DNA from: Limnohabitans sp. MMS-10A-192
GTDB lineage: Bacteria; Pseudomonadota; Gammaproteobacteria; Burkholderiales; Burkholderiaceae_C
Reading direction: 5' to 3'
Assembly: GCF_003063335.1 (NCBI RefSeq)
Contig: NZ_NERX01000010.1
Coordinates: 1 to 56,513, forward strand
Length of the DNA stretch: 56,513 nt
In this document: positions 16,488 through 25,948 of the stretch, piece after piece
Layout: every line of letters begins with the position of its first letter
Position numbering within the stretch: position 1 is the first letter of the stretch
Position numbers and translations under genes: made by a program
The notes under the pieces: generated by a model
What the model was told of the DNA's origin: nothing
The model's input: only the letters and a program-made list of their open reading frames with translations
The model's database searches: none

Positions 16488-18128
16488 ATGAATACCGCAT
16501 CCAAGCCAACGGCCAACAGCGCGGCCGACATCAACGACTGGCGTCCCGAGGACGAGCAGTTCTGGGAAAGCACCGGCAAGCGCATCGCTTACCGCAACCT
16601 CTGGATCTCGGTGCCGGCGCTGTTGTGCGGCTTCGCCATCTGGGGCATGTGGGGCATCATCACGGTGCAGATGCTTAACCTGGGCTTTCCGTTCAGCCAG
16701 GCTGAGTTGTTCAGCCTCACCGCCATCTCGGGCCTGGCGGGCGCGACCATGCGCATCCCGGCTTCGTTCCTCATTCGCCTGTCGGGTGGTCGCAACACGA
16801 TTTTCCTGACCACCGCGATGCTGCTGGCTCCGGCCACGGGCACGGGCATTGCCTTGCAGCACCCCGAGTGGCCTTTGTGGGTGTTCCAGCTCATGGCCCT
16901 GTGGTCGGGCGTGGGCGGCGGCAACTTCGCCAGCTCCATGTCCAACATCGGCACCTTTTTCCCCAAGCGCCTGCAGGGCACAGCGCTGGGTTTGAACGCG
17001 GGCCTAGGCAATTTTGGCGTGACGACCATGCAGATCGTCATCCCACTGGTCATGACCGTCAGCCTGTTTGGCGGCCTGGGCGGAGAGCCCATGACGCTGG
17101 TGAAAGACAGTGGCTGGATTTTCGGCAAGATCGCCGCAGGCACGCCCACCTGGGTGCAGAACGCGGGCTTTGCCTGGCTGCTGTCGCTGGTGCCTTTGTC
17201 GGTGATCTGCTTTTTCGGCATGAACAACCTGACCACCGTCTCGCCCAACATTGGCAGCACCATTCCTGCATTTCTGAAGATCATCTGGCTCTACACCCTG
17301 TCCTTTGTGCCAGCAGGCATTGGCCTGTATTTGTACCTGCCTGCACCCAGCGGCCTGGGCGTTCTCAACATGTGGCTGGCCATGCCGCTCATCATCGTGA
17401 GCACCTTGATGGTGATGAAGCTCACCGCTTTCGGCACGATGAAGGACAACATCGCCGCCCAGTTCTCGATCTTCAAGAACAAGCACACCTGGGCCATGAC
17501 GGTGCTGTACATCGTCACCTTCGGCAGTTTCATCGGTTTTTCGATGGCCTTGCCGCTGTCGATCACTGTGATCTTTGGCATCAGCCATGTGCCCGATGCC
17601 AGCGGCGTGCTGCAGCACACCCTGAAAAACCCCAACGCCCCTTCGGCCCTGACCTACGCCTGGATCGGTCCTTTTGTGGGCGCACTGGTGCGTCCTGTGG
17701 GCGGCTGGTTGTCTGACAAAACAGGCGGATCGATTGTCACGCAGTGGATCTCTGCCTTAATGGTGGTGGCCTCGGGCGCAGTGGGTTATGTGATGTGGTT
17801 GGCCTACCACTCGGCCACGCCCGAGCAGTATTTCCTGACCTTCATGCTGCTGTTTGTCCTGTTGTTCACGGCCAGCGGCATTGGCAACGGCTCGACTTTC
17901 CGCAGCATCGCCGTGATTTTTGACCGCCAGCAGGCCGGCCCTGTGCTGGGCTGGACCTCGGCCGTGGCGGCTTATGGCGCTTTCATCGCCCCGGTGGTGA
18001 TTGGTCAGCAAATCAAGGCAGGCACCCCTGAAGTGGCGATGTACGGCTTTGCAGTGTTTTATGCCTTGTGCCTCTTGCTCAACTGGTGGTTTTACCTGCG
18101 CGCCGGGGCTGAAATCCGCAACCCCTGA
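16488..18128 (+). CDS. narK2: Nitrate/nitrite antiporter NarK, type 2
   Basis: 546 residues, the longer NarK form with an inserted loop between helices 5 and 7. Twelve membrane segments can be traced. Nitrate-signature motifs are GVGGGNFASSMSNIGTFFPK and a second glycine-rich segment GNGSTFRSIAVIFD; arginines in RIPASFLIRLSGGR and FRSI correspond to substrate-binding positions of the family. Type 2 NarK exchanges external nitrate for internal nitrite. Pairing of types 1 and 2 before narGHJI is common in denitrifying Proteobacteria, where they may be fused; here they are separate. Confidence 0.92.
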   Translation: MNTASKPTANSAADINDWRPEDEQFWESTGKRIAYRNLWISVPALLCGFAIWGMWGIITVQMLNLGFPFSQAELFSLTAISGLAGATMRIPASFLIRLSGGRNTIFLTTAMLLAPATGTGIALQHPEWPLWVFQLMALWSGVGGGNFASSMSNIGTFFPKRLQGTALGLNAGLGNFGVTTMQIVIPLVMTVSLFGGLGGEPMTLVKDSGWIFGKIAAGTPTWVQNAGFAWLLSLVPLSVICFFGMNNLTTVSPNIGSTIPAFLKIIWLYTLSFVPAGIGLYLYLPAPSGLGVLNMWLAMPLIIVSTLMVMKLTAFGTMKDNIAAQFSIFKNKHTWAMTVLYIVTFGSFIGFSMALPLSITVIFGISHVPDASGVLQHTLKNPNAPSALTYAWIGPFVGALVRPVGGWLSDKTGGSIVTQWISALMVVASGAVGYVMWLAYHSATPEQYFLTFMLLFVLLFTASGIGNGSTFRSIAVIFDRQQAGPVLGWTSAVAAYGAFIAPVVIGQQIKAGTPEVAMYGFAVFYALCLLLNWWFYLRAGAEIRNP

Positions 18129-18188
18129 AACCGACTGATCATTGTTTGCAAACGGGGCTGAACCAGCCCCGCTGAATTGGAGAAAAAG

Positions 18189-21100
18189 ATGAGCCATTTT
18201 CTGGACCGACTGAATTACTTTTCAAACCCCAAGGAGTCTTTCTCGGGCGGGCACGGTGTCACCACCGGCGAAGACCGCACCTGGGAAGACGCTTACCGTG
18301 CCCGCTGGGCGCACGACAAAATCGTGCGCAGCACGCACGGCGTGAACTGCACGGGTTCGTGCTCGTGGAAGATCTACGTCAAGGGCGGCATCGTCACCTG
18401 GGAAACCCAGCAAACCGATTACCCCCGCACCCGCGCCGATTTGCCCAACCACGAGCCTCGCGGCTGCGCCCGTGGCGCTTCGTATTCGTGGTACCTGTAC
18501 AGCGCCAACCGCGTCAAATACCCGATGATCCGCGCCCGCCTGCTCAAGCACTGGCGCGCCGCGCTGGCCGTGGCCAAGAGCCCGGTGGACGCCTGGGCCA
18601 GCATCGTGCAAAACGAAGAAGCCCGCCGCGAGTGGCAGCAGCAGCGCGGCTTGGGCGGCTTTGTGCGCAGCACCTGGGAAGAGGTCAACCAGCTCATCGC
18701 CAGCGCCAACGTTTACACCGCCAAGCAATATGGGCCGGACCGCATCATCGGCTTTTCGCCGATTCCCGCCATGTCCATGGTCAGCTACGCCGCAGGCAGC
18801 CGCTACCTGTCGCTGATCGGTGGCGTGTGCATGAGCTTTTACGATTGGTATTGCGACTTGCCACCGGCCAGCCCGCAAATCTGGGGCGAGCAGACCGACG
18901 TGCCCGAATCGGCCGACTGGTACAACTCGACCTTCATCATCGCCTGGGGCTCCAACGTGCCGCAAACGCGCACGCCCGATGCGCACTTTTTCACCGAGGT
19001 GCGCTACAAGGGGGCCAAGACCGTGGCCATCACGCCCGACTATGCCGAGATCAGCAAGCTGGCCGATCTGTGGATGCACCCCAAGCAGGGCACTGACGCC
19101 GCGATTGCCATGGCCATGGGCCATGTGATCCTGAAAGAGTTTTACTTTGACAAGCGCAGCGCCTACTTTGATGACTATGTGCGCCGCTACACCGACATGC
19201 CCAACTTGGTGCAGCTTGAAGAGCGCACCTTGCCTGATGGCCGCAAGGTCACGGTGCCCGGTCGCTACCTGCGTGCCAGCGATTTCAACGGCAAGCTGGG
19301 CCAGGACAACAACCCCGAGTGGAAAACCGTGGCCCTGGATCAGAACGACCGTGTGGTGCTGCCCAACGGCTCGATCGGTTTCCGCTGGGGGGCCGAAGGC
19401 CGCAGCGATGCCGGCAAATGGAATCTAGAAAACAAAGAGGCACGAGGCGACAGCGAAGTCAAGCTCAAACTGAGCCTGATGGAGGGGGAGGGCAGTGAAT
19501 ACGAAGTGGGCGACGTGGCTTTCCCGTATTTCGGTGGCATCGACACCCCCAACTTCAGTGCCAACAAGCAAGCCAGCGCGGTGGACGATGTGCTGGTGCG
19601 CCAGGTGCCGGTGCGCCGGATCAAGCTGGGCAAGGCGGGCGAAGAACGCTACGCCCTGGTGGCCACGGTGTTTGACCTGACGGCCGCCAACTATGGCGTG
19701 GCCCGGGGTTTGCCCGGCGAAAACGCCGCCACCAGCTACGACCACGACACGCCTTACACCCCCGCCTGGCAGGAAAAAATCACCGGCGTGAAGCGCGACC
19801 AGGTGATCGCCGTGGCGCGCCAGTTTGCCGACAACGCCGACAAGACCCGTGGCAAGTCCATGGTCATCATCGGTGCGGCCATGAACCACTGGTACCACAG
19901 CGACATGAACTACCGGGGCATCATCAACATGCTGATGATGTGCGGCTGCATTGGCCAAAGCGGTGGCGGCTGGGCCCACTATGTGGGCCAGGAAAAGCTG
20001 CGTCCCCAAACCGGCTGGACCGCGCTGGCCTTTGCCTTGGACTGGGTGCGCCCACCGCGCCAGATGAACAGCACCAGCTTCTTTTATGCGCACACCGACC
20101 AGTGGCGCTACGAACGGCTGGGCGTGGAAGAAATCCTGTCGCCGTTGGCCGACAAGTCCCAATTTGGCGGCAGCATGATCGACTACAACGTGCGCGCCGA
20201 ACGCATGGGCTGGCTGCCCAGCGCGCCGCAGTTGCAAACCAACCCCATGCAGGTCGTCAAGGACGCGCAGGCTCAGGGCATGGACCCCAAGGACTACGCG
20301 ATCAAGGCGCTGAAAGATGGCAGCCTCAAGATGAGCTGCGAAGACCCGGACCACCCCCTGAACTGGCCGCGCAACATGTTCGTCTGGCGCTCCAACATTC
20401 TGGGTTCGTCGGGCAAGGGGCACGAGTACTTCCTCAAGCACTTGCTGGGCACATCCCACGGCGTGCAGGGCAAAGACCTGGGTGCAGAAGACGCCAAACC
20501 GACCGAAGTGCAATGGCACGACCGCGCACCAGAAGGCAAGCTGGACCTGCTGGTGACGCTGGACTTCCGGATGAGCACCACCTGTTTGTATTCGGACATC
20601 GTGCTGCCTACCGCCACCTGGTACGAGAAGAACGACCTCAACACCAGCGACATGCACCCCTTCATCCACCCGCTGTCCACCGCGGTGGACCCGGCCTGGC
20701 AAAGCAAGAGCGACTGGGAAATCTACAAAGGCTTTGCCAAGGCCTTCAGCGAGGTGTGCGTGGGCCATTTGGGCGTCGAAAAAGAGCTGATGCTCACGCC
20801 GCTGATGCACGACACACCGGCCGAGCTGGCCCAGGCCTTTGACGTGAAAGAGTGGAAAAAAGGCGAGTGCGAGCTGATCCCCGGCAAGACTGCACCGCAA
20901 ATCTCGGTGATCGAGCGCGATTACCCCAACACCTACAAACGCTTCACGGCGCTCGGTCCTTTGATGGAGAAGGTCGGCAACGGCGGCAAGGGCATTGGCT
21001 GGAACACCACCGACGAGGTGCACCAGCTGGGCGAACTCAATGGCAAAGTGCGCGCCGAAGGCGTGACTCAGGGCATGCCCAGCATCAGCACCGACATCGA

Positions 21101-21983
21101 CGCTTGCGAGGTGGTGCTGCAGCTTGCTCCCGAGACCAACGGCCATGTGGCCGTCAAGGCTTGGGAGGCACTCTCCAAGATCACCGGACGTGACCATACG
21201 CACCTGGCCTTGCACCGCGAAGACGAAAAAATCCGTTTCCGCGACATCCAGGCGCAGCCGCGCAAGATCATCAGCTCGCCCACCTGGTCGGGGCTGGAGA
21301 GCGAAAAGGTGTCGTACAACGCCGGTTACACCAACGTGCACGAATACATTCCGTGGCGTACCCTGACCGGTCGTCAGCAGTTCTATCTGGACCACCCCTG
21401 GATGCTCGCTTTTGGCGAAGGCATGAGCAGCTACCGTCCACCAGTTGACTTGAAAACGGTGGATGAAATGATCAACCGCAAGCCCAACGGCCACAAGGAA
21501 ATCTCGCTCAATTTCATCACGCCGCACCAGAAGTGGGGCATTCACAGCACGTACAGCGACAACCTGCACATGCTCACGCTCAACCGGGGTGGCCCGGTGA
21601 TCTGGCTGAGTGAAGACGATGCGAAAAACGCAGGCATCGTGGACAACGACTGGGTCGAGCTGTTCAATAGCAACGGCGCCATTGCTGCGCGTGCGGTGGT
21701 CAGTCAGCGGGTCAACCCCGGCATGGTCATGATGTACCACGCGCAGGAAAAAACCATCAACACCCCAGGCTCCGAAATCACCGGCATCCGTGGCGGCATC
21801 CACAACTCGGTGACCCGCATCGTGACCAAGCCGACCCACATGATCGGCGGCTACGCCCAGTTCAGCTACGGCTTCAATTACTACGGAACCATCGGCACCA
21901 ATCGCGATGAATTTGTCGTGGTGCGCAAGATGCGCAAGGTGGATTGGCTCGACGGTGAAGCCCCTGCCACCGTGCAGGCTTGA
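18189..21983 (+). CDS. narG: Respiratory nitrate reductase, alpha subunit NarG
   Basis: 1264 residues from the ATG at 18189, selected because GGAG at 18179-18182 is its ribosome site. It is the molybdenum bis-MGD catalytic subunit on the cytoplasmic face. The FS0 cluster ligands are H50, C54, C58 and C93 (HGVNCTGSCSW, RGCARG). The segment FYDWYCDLPP near 217-226 carries the Mo-ligating aspartate of the family, and TRTPDAHFFTE follows. No twin-arginine signal is present, as expected for the membrane-bound, cytoplasm-facing type. narH follows after 12 bp. Confidence 0.97.
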   Translation: MSHFLDRLNYFSNPKESFSGGHGVTTGEDRTWEDAYRARWAHDKIVRSTHGVNCTGSCSWKIYVKGGIVTWETQQTDYPRTRADLPNHEPRGCARGASYSWYLYSANRVKYPMIRARLLKHWRAALAVAKSPVDAWASIVQNEEARREWQQQRGLGGFVRSTWEEVNQLIASANVYTAKQYGPDRIIGFSPIPAMSMVSYAAGSRYLSLIGGVCMSFYDWYCDLPPASPQIWGEQTDVPESADWYNSTFIIAWGSNVPQTRTPDAHFFTEVRYKGAKTVAITPDYAEISKLADLWMHPKQGTDAAIAMAMGHVILKEFYFDKRSAYFDDYVRRYTDMPNLVQLEERTLPDGRKVTVPGRYLRASDFNGKLGQDNNPEWKTVALDQNDRVVLPNGSIGFRWGAEGRSDAGKWNLENKEARGDSEVKLKLSLMEGEGSEYEVGDVAFPYFGGIDTPNFSANKQASAVDDVLVRQVPVRRIKLGKAGEERYALVATVFDLTAANYGVARGLPGENAATSYDHDTPYTPAWQEKITGVKRDQVIAVARQFADNADKTRGKSMVIIGAAMNHWYHSDMNYRGIINMLMMCGCIGQSGGGWAHYVGQEKLRPQTGWTALAFALDWVRPPRQMNSTSFFYAHTDQWRYERLGVEEILSPLADKSQFGGSMIDYNVRAERMGWLPSAPQLQTNPMQVVKDAQAQGMDPKDYAIKALKDGSLKMSCEDPDHPLNWPRNMFVWRSNILGSSGKGHEYFLKHLLGTSHGVQGKDLGAEDAKPTEVQWHDRAPEGKLDLLVTLDFRMSTTCLYSDIVLPTATWYEKNDLNTSDMHPFIHPLSTAVDPAWQSKSDWEIYKGFAKAFSEVCVGHLGVEKELMLTPLMHDTPAELAQAFDVKEWKKGECELIPGKTAPQISVIERDYPNTYKRFTALGPLMEKVGNGGKGIGWNTTDEVHQLGELNGKVRAEGVTQGMPSISTDIDACEVVLQLAPETNGHVAVKAWEALSKITGRDHTHLALHREDEKIRFRDIQAQPRKIISSPTWSGLESEKVSYNAGYTNVHEYIPWRTLTGRQQFYLDHPWMLAFGEGMSSYRPPVDLKTVDEMINRKPNGHKEISLNFITPHQKWGIHSTYSDNLHMLTLNRGGPVIWLSEDDAKNAGIVDNDWVELFNSNGAIAARAVVSQRVNPGMVMMYHAQEKTINTPGSEITGIRGGIHNSVTRIVTKPTHMIGGYAQFSYGFNYYGTIGTNRDEFVVVRKMRKVDWLDGEAPATVQA

Positions 21984-21995
21984 AGGAGAAACAAC

Positions 21996-23528
21996 ATGAA
22001 AATTCGCGCACAAATTGCGATGGTGCTGAATCTGGACAAATGCATTGGCTGCCACACCTGTTCGGTCACCTGCAAAAACGTCTGGACCAGCCGACCCGGC
22101 ATGGAATACGCCTGGTTCAACAACGTGGAAACCAAGCCCGGCATCGGTTACCCCAAGGACTGGGAAAACCAGGACCGCTGGAATGGCGGCTGGACCCGAA
22201 AGGCCGATGGCTCGATCGAGCCCAAACAAGGCGGCAAGTGGAAGCTGCTGATGCGGATTTTTGCCAATCCGAACATGCCCCAGATCGACGACTACTATGA
22301 GCCTTTCACCTACGACTACGAGCACCTGCAAGGCGCACCCGAGTCCAAGGCCACGCCCACGGCGCGTCCGCGCAGCCTGATCACAGGCCAGCGCATGCAA
22401 AAAATCGAATGGGGCCCCAACTGGGAAGAAATTCTGGGTGGCGAGTTCAGCAAACGCAGCAAGGATGCCAACCTGGCCAACTTCGACCAAGTGCAAAAAG
22501 ACATGGTCGGCCAGTTTGAAAACACCTTCATGATGTACTTGCCCCGGCTGTGCGAGCACTGCCTGAACCCGGCTTGCGTGGCCTCGTGCCCCTCGGGCTC
22601 GATCTACAAGCGCGAAGACGATGGCATCGTGCTGATCGACCAGGACAAGTGCCGTGGCTGGCGCATGTGCGTGAGCGGCTGCCCGTACAAAAAGATTTAC
22701 TACAACTGGCAAAGCGGCAAAGCCGAAAAATGCAACTTCTGCTACCCCCGCATTGAGGCAGGCCAGCCCACCGTGTGTTCGGAAACCTGTGTGGGCCGCA
22801 TCCGTTACCTGGGTGTGGTGCTGTACGACGCAGACCGCATTGCCGAAGCGGCCAGCACCGAAAACGAGAAAGACCTGTACCAGGCGCAGCTGGACATCTT
22901 CCTGAACCCGCACGACCCCCAGGTGATCGAGCAGGCCCGTCTGGACGGCATTCCCGAGGCCTGGTTGGAAGGTGCACGCAACAGCCCGGTCTACAAAATG
23001 GCGATCGACTGGAAGGTGGCCTTGCCGCTGCACCCCGAGTACCGCACGCTGCCCATGGTCTGGTATGTGCCGCCCCTGTCGCCCATCACCTCGGCGGTCA
23101 ATGCCGGCCATGTGGGCATGAACGGCGAGCTGCCCGATGTGTCGCAGATGCGCATTCCGGTGCAATACCTGGCCAATTTGCTCACGGCCGGTGACACCGC
23201 ACCCGTGACCCGTGCCCTGGAGCGCATGCTGGCCATGCGCACTTACCAGCGCGGCAAGCACGTCGATGGCGTGGACAACCTGGCGGTGCTGGAGCAAACC
23301 GGCCTCACGGTGGCCCAGGTCGAAGAGATGTACCACGTCATGGCGATTGCCAATTACGAAGACCGTTTCGTGATCCCCAGCTCGCACAGGGAGTACGCCG
23401 AGAACACTTTCGACATGCGCGGCGGCTGCGGCTTCTCGTTTGGCAATGGCTGCTCGGACGGTCAGTCCGAAGCCAGCCTGTTCGGTGGCGACAAGCGCCG
23501 CACCATCCCCATCCAGCCTGTGGTCTGA
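21996..23528 (+). CDS. narH: Respiratory nitrate reductase, beta subunit NarH
   Basis: 510 residues. Four cysteine groups bind the electron-transfer clusters: CIGCHTCSVTC (C16, C19, C22, C26), CEHCLNPACVASCP, CRGWRMCVSGCP and CNFCYPRIEAGQP followed by CSETC. The Trp in CRGWRMC takes the place of a cysteine and defines the [3Fe-4S] cluster of NarH. It carries electrons from NarI haems to NarG. GGAG precedes the ATG. Length agrees with family members. Confidence 0.97.
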   Translation: MKIRAQIAMVLNLDKCIGCHTCSVTCKNVWTSRPGMEYAWFNNVETKPGIGYPKDWENQDRWNGGWTRKADGSIEPKQGGKWKLLMRIFANPNMPQIDDYYEPFTYDYEHLQGAPESKATPTARPRSLITGQRMQKIEWGPNWEEILGGEFSKRSKDANLANFDQVQKDMVGQFENTFMMYLPRLCEHCLNPACVASCPSGSIYKREDDGIVLIDQDKCRGWRMCVSGCPYKKIYYNWQSGKAEKCNFCYPRIEAGQPTVCSETCVGRIRYLGVVLYDADRIAEAASTENEKDLYQAQLDIFLNPHDPQVIEQARLDGIPEAWLEGARNSPVYKMAIDWKVALPLHPEYRTLPMVWYVPPLSPITSAVNAGHVGMNGELPDVSQMRIPVQYLANLLTAGDTAPVTRALERMLAMRTYQRGKHVDGVDNLAVLEQTGLTVAQVEEMYHVMAIANYEDRFVIPSSHREYAENTFDMRGGCGFSFGNGCSDGQSEASLFGGDKRRTIPIQPVV

Positions 23529-23540
23529 AGCGAGGTTAAC

Positions 23541-24221
23541 ATGAAAAACAACCGTTATTCCTTGCGCGTTTTGTCCTTGCTTCTGTCTTATCCGGACGCA
23601 GCGCTGCGCGAACAACTGCCCGCCCTGTTGCCAGCGCTGGCCGAAGAGGGCGCATTGAGCACTGCGCGTCAGGCCGAGCTGCAGACTTTGGTGACGCACC
23701 TGCTGCGCGTGGACAGCATGGATTTGCAAGCACGTTATGTCGAGACCTTTGACCGGGGCCGCGCCACCTGCCTGCACCTGTTCGAGCATGTGCACGGGGA
23801 CTCGCGTGACCGGGGCCCGGCCATGATCGACCTGACCCAAACCTACGAGCAGTCGGGTTTGTTCCTGTCGCCCGACGAGTTGCCCGACCATTTGTGCGTG
23901 GTGCTGGAGTTCGCATCGACCCAGACGCCCGAGGTGGCCAAGGCTTTTCTGGGCGAGATGGCGCACATCCTGAACGCGATTTTCAGCGCGTTGCTCAAAC
24001 GCGAAAGCCCTTATGCCGTGGTGCTGGCCGCCGTGCTGGAGCTGGCCGGGCACAAGGCCCAGGCGGTGCAGATCGCGGCCGACGAAGCGCTGGACGAGAG
24101 CTGGCAAGAGCCCGAAGCCTTTGACGGCTGCAGCACACGTGGCCAGGCACGGCCGGGCGAGGCCCAACCCATTCACATCGTGAGAAAAACCACCACCCAG
24201 ACCCGGGGAGTAGCAGCATGA
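23541..24221 (+). CDS. narJ: Nitrate reductase assembly chaperone NarJ
   Basis: 226 residues of the TorD/NarJ helical chaperone family. Typical parts are SLLLSYPDAALREQLP near the N-terminus, YVETFDRGRATCLHLFEHVHGDSRDRG (described in pieces: YVETFDRGR, then HLFEHVHGDSRDRG) and LPDHLCVVLEFAS. It holds apo-NarGH in the cytoplasm during molybdenum cofactor insertion and membrane docking and is not part of the finished enzyme. The stop overlaps the narI start by 4 bp. Confidence 0.93.
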   Translation: MKNNRYSLRVLSLLLSYPDAALREQLPALLPALAEEGALSTARQAELQTLVTHLLRVDSMDLQARYVETFDRGRATCLHLFEHVHGDSRDRGPAMIDLTQTYEQSGLFLSPDELPDHLCVVLEFASTQTPEVAKAFLGEMAHILNAIFSALLKRESPYAVVLAAVLELAGHKAQAVQIAADEALDESWQEPEAFDGCSTRGQARPGEAQPIHIVRKTTTQTRGVAA

Positions 24222-24937
24222 GTTACCTGGACCACTTCATCTTTGGCATTTACCCCTACATCGCGCTGAGCGTGTTTTTGCTCGGCAGCCTGATCCGTTT
24301 TGACCGCGATCAGTACACCTGGAAGAGCGATTCCTCGCAATTGCTGCGTGGAGGCCAGCTGCGCTGGGGCAGCAACCTGTTCCATGTGGGGGTGTTGTTT
24401 TTGTTTGGCGGGCACACCGTGGGCATGCTCACACCGCATTTCATGTATGAACACTTCATCAGCGCGGGCGACAAGCAATGGATGGCCATGGTCTCGGGTG
24501 GCCTGTTCGGCGTGCTGGGTTTTGTGGGCGTGACGCTGCTCTTGCACCGCCGCTTGTTTGACGCGCGTATCCGGGTCAACAGCCGAACCAGCGACATTGT
24601 GCTGCTGGTCTTGCTGTGGGCACAGTTTGCGCTGGGCCTGGCCACCATCCCGCTGTCGGCCCAGCACTTGGACGGCAGCATGATGCTCAAGCTGGCCGAA
24701 TGGGCGCAGCGCATCGTCACCTTCCGTGGCGGTGCCGTGGAGTTGCTGACCGAAGCCAGCTGGGTGTTCAAGACCCACATGTTCCTGGGGATGAGCATCT
24801 TCTTTATCTTCCCGTTCACGCGGCTGGTGCACGTTTGGAGTGGCTTTGGCACGCTGGCTTATGTGGTGCGCCCTTATCAGGTGGTACGCAGCCGCCGTGT
24901 GGGCATGACGCCACGGCCTCCGTTTGGGCGCGGCTGA
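24218..24937 (+). CDS. narI: Respiratory nitrate reductase, gamma subunit NarI
   Basis: 239 residues, an inner-membrane cytochrome b with five predicted helices. The start FIFGIYPYIALSVFLLGSLIRFD, helix 2 with FHVGVLFLFGGHTVG and the last helices with KTHMFLGMSIFFIFPFTRLVH contain the histidines that bind two haems b. It oxidises quinol at the periplasmic side and passes electrons to NarH. The C-terminus is slightly extended with basic residues. It ends the core narGHJI set; the next gene's start lies 42 bp beyond. Confidence 0.95.
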   Translation: MSYLDHFIFGIYPYIALSVFLLGSLIRFDRDQYTWKSDSSQLLRGGQLRWGSNLFHVGVLFLFGGHTVGMLTPHFMYEHFISAGDKQWMAMVSGGLFGVLGFVGVTLLLHRRLFDARIRVNSRTSDIVLLVLLWAQFALGLATIPLSAQHLDGSMMLKLAEWAQRIVTFRGGAVELLTEASWVFKTHMFLGMSIFFIFPFTRLVHVWSGFGTLAYVVRPYQVVRSRRVGMTPRPPFGRG

Positions 24938-24979
24938 TTGGACGCCAACATTCTTGAAACCATGCATCAGGGGCTTCAC

Positions 24980-25948
24980 ATGACTTTTGACACATTGACA
25001 GACAAACCGCTGGACACCGCCGGCGCATCCGGTTCATGCGGTAGCGGTTCTTGTGGCTGCGGGAGCACGTCCTCGTCTTCATCTTTGGCTTATGAACGCA
25101 CGGCCGCGGCCATGCCTGCGACGGCGTTTGCAGTCCAGGCAGAAGCGGCCAACGATGTTTTGCTGGCCGAGGCGTCTGCCACTCCACCTTCCATCAACGG
25201 CATCGCCTTGCTGTCCCCTGGCGAGATCTTGTCAGCAGAAGACCTGCTGGAGCGGGCGCATGCTGAATTGCTGCGCCAAGAGGCCGTGCGGCTGGGTTTG
25301 TTGCCTGCCCATGCGGGTCTGATCGCCCCCGATCTGAGTGCCGACGAGCAGGCCATGATCGACCGCATGCTGGACCAGGAAGTGACTTCGCCCCAGCCCA
25401 CGCCCGAAGAAGCGCAGCGCTACTACCACGCGCACCAGGCGCAATTCATGGTCGGGCAGGGCAGGCGGGTGCGCCACATCCTGTTTGCCGTCACGCCCGG
25501 GGTGAACATGCCTGCGCTGGCGCAACGCGCCGAAGCGGTTTTGCTGGAGTTGAGCCACAAGTCGGTAGCACCCGAGCGTTTTGAGCAATTGGCCGCCGAG
25601 TTGTCCAACTGCCCCACGGGTGCGCAGAGCGGCGATCTGGGCTGGCTCACGCCGCAGGACTGTGTGCCTGAATTGGCCAAAGAGTTGTTTTATTCGGCCG
25701 AATCCAGCCAAAGCACAGGCCTGCGGCCACGTTTGGTGCACACCCGGTTTGGTTTTCACATCGTCGATGTGCTGGAGGTCAACCTCGGTCATTTGCCTGC
25801 GTTTGAGCAGCTGCAGGCACAAATCGCTTCGCGCCTGCAATGGCAGTCGCGGGCCACGGCCCTGGGCCAATACATGCGCCGCCTGGTCGGGTTGGCCCTG
25901 GTCGAGGGCATCGAGCTGGACGGGGATGCCTCGCCCCTGGTGCAATGA
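24980..25948 (+). CDS. PpiC/NifM-like peptidyl-prolyl isomerase of the nar operon
   Basis: 322 residues from the ATG at 24980, preceded by AGGGG at 24969-24973; a TTG at 24938 would extend it by 14 residues. The parvulin domain occupies about 165-275 (RRVRHILFAVTPG, SGDLGWLTPQDCVPELA, TRFGFHIVDVLEV), preceded by a SurA/NifM-like helical region. The N-terminus has an odd Gly/Ser/Cys patch, SCGSGSCGCGS (C20, C25, C27), then a Ser run. No signal peptide, so it is cytoplasmic. Parvulins are often the last gene of nar operons and probably aid folding of NarG or NarH; the Cys patch might bind metal. It overlaps the next start. Confidence 0.85.
   Translation: MTFDTLTDKPLDTAGASGSCGSGSCGCGSTSSSSSLAYERTAAAMPATAFAVQAEAANDVLLAEASATPPSINGIALLSPGEILSAEDLLERAHAELLRQEAVRLGLLPAHAGLIAPDLSADEQAMIDRMLDQEVTSPQPTPEEAQRYYHAHQAQFMVGQGRRVRHILFAVTPGVNMPALAQRAEAVLLELSHKSVAPERFEQLAAELSNCPTGAQSGDLGWLTPQDCVPELAKELFYSAESSQSTGLRPRLVHTRFGFHIVDVLEVNLGHLPAFEQLQAQIASRLQWQSRATALGQYMRRLVGLALVEGIELDGDASPLVQ

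Noticed and set aside
19425..24176. A 1583-codon open frame antisense to narG, narH and narJ
   Set aside because: It mirrors the codon bias of the sense genes, shows no domain pattern, and the sense frames carry complete NarGHJ motifs.
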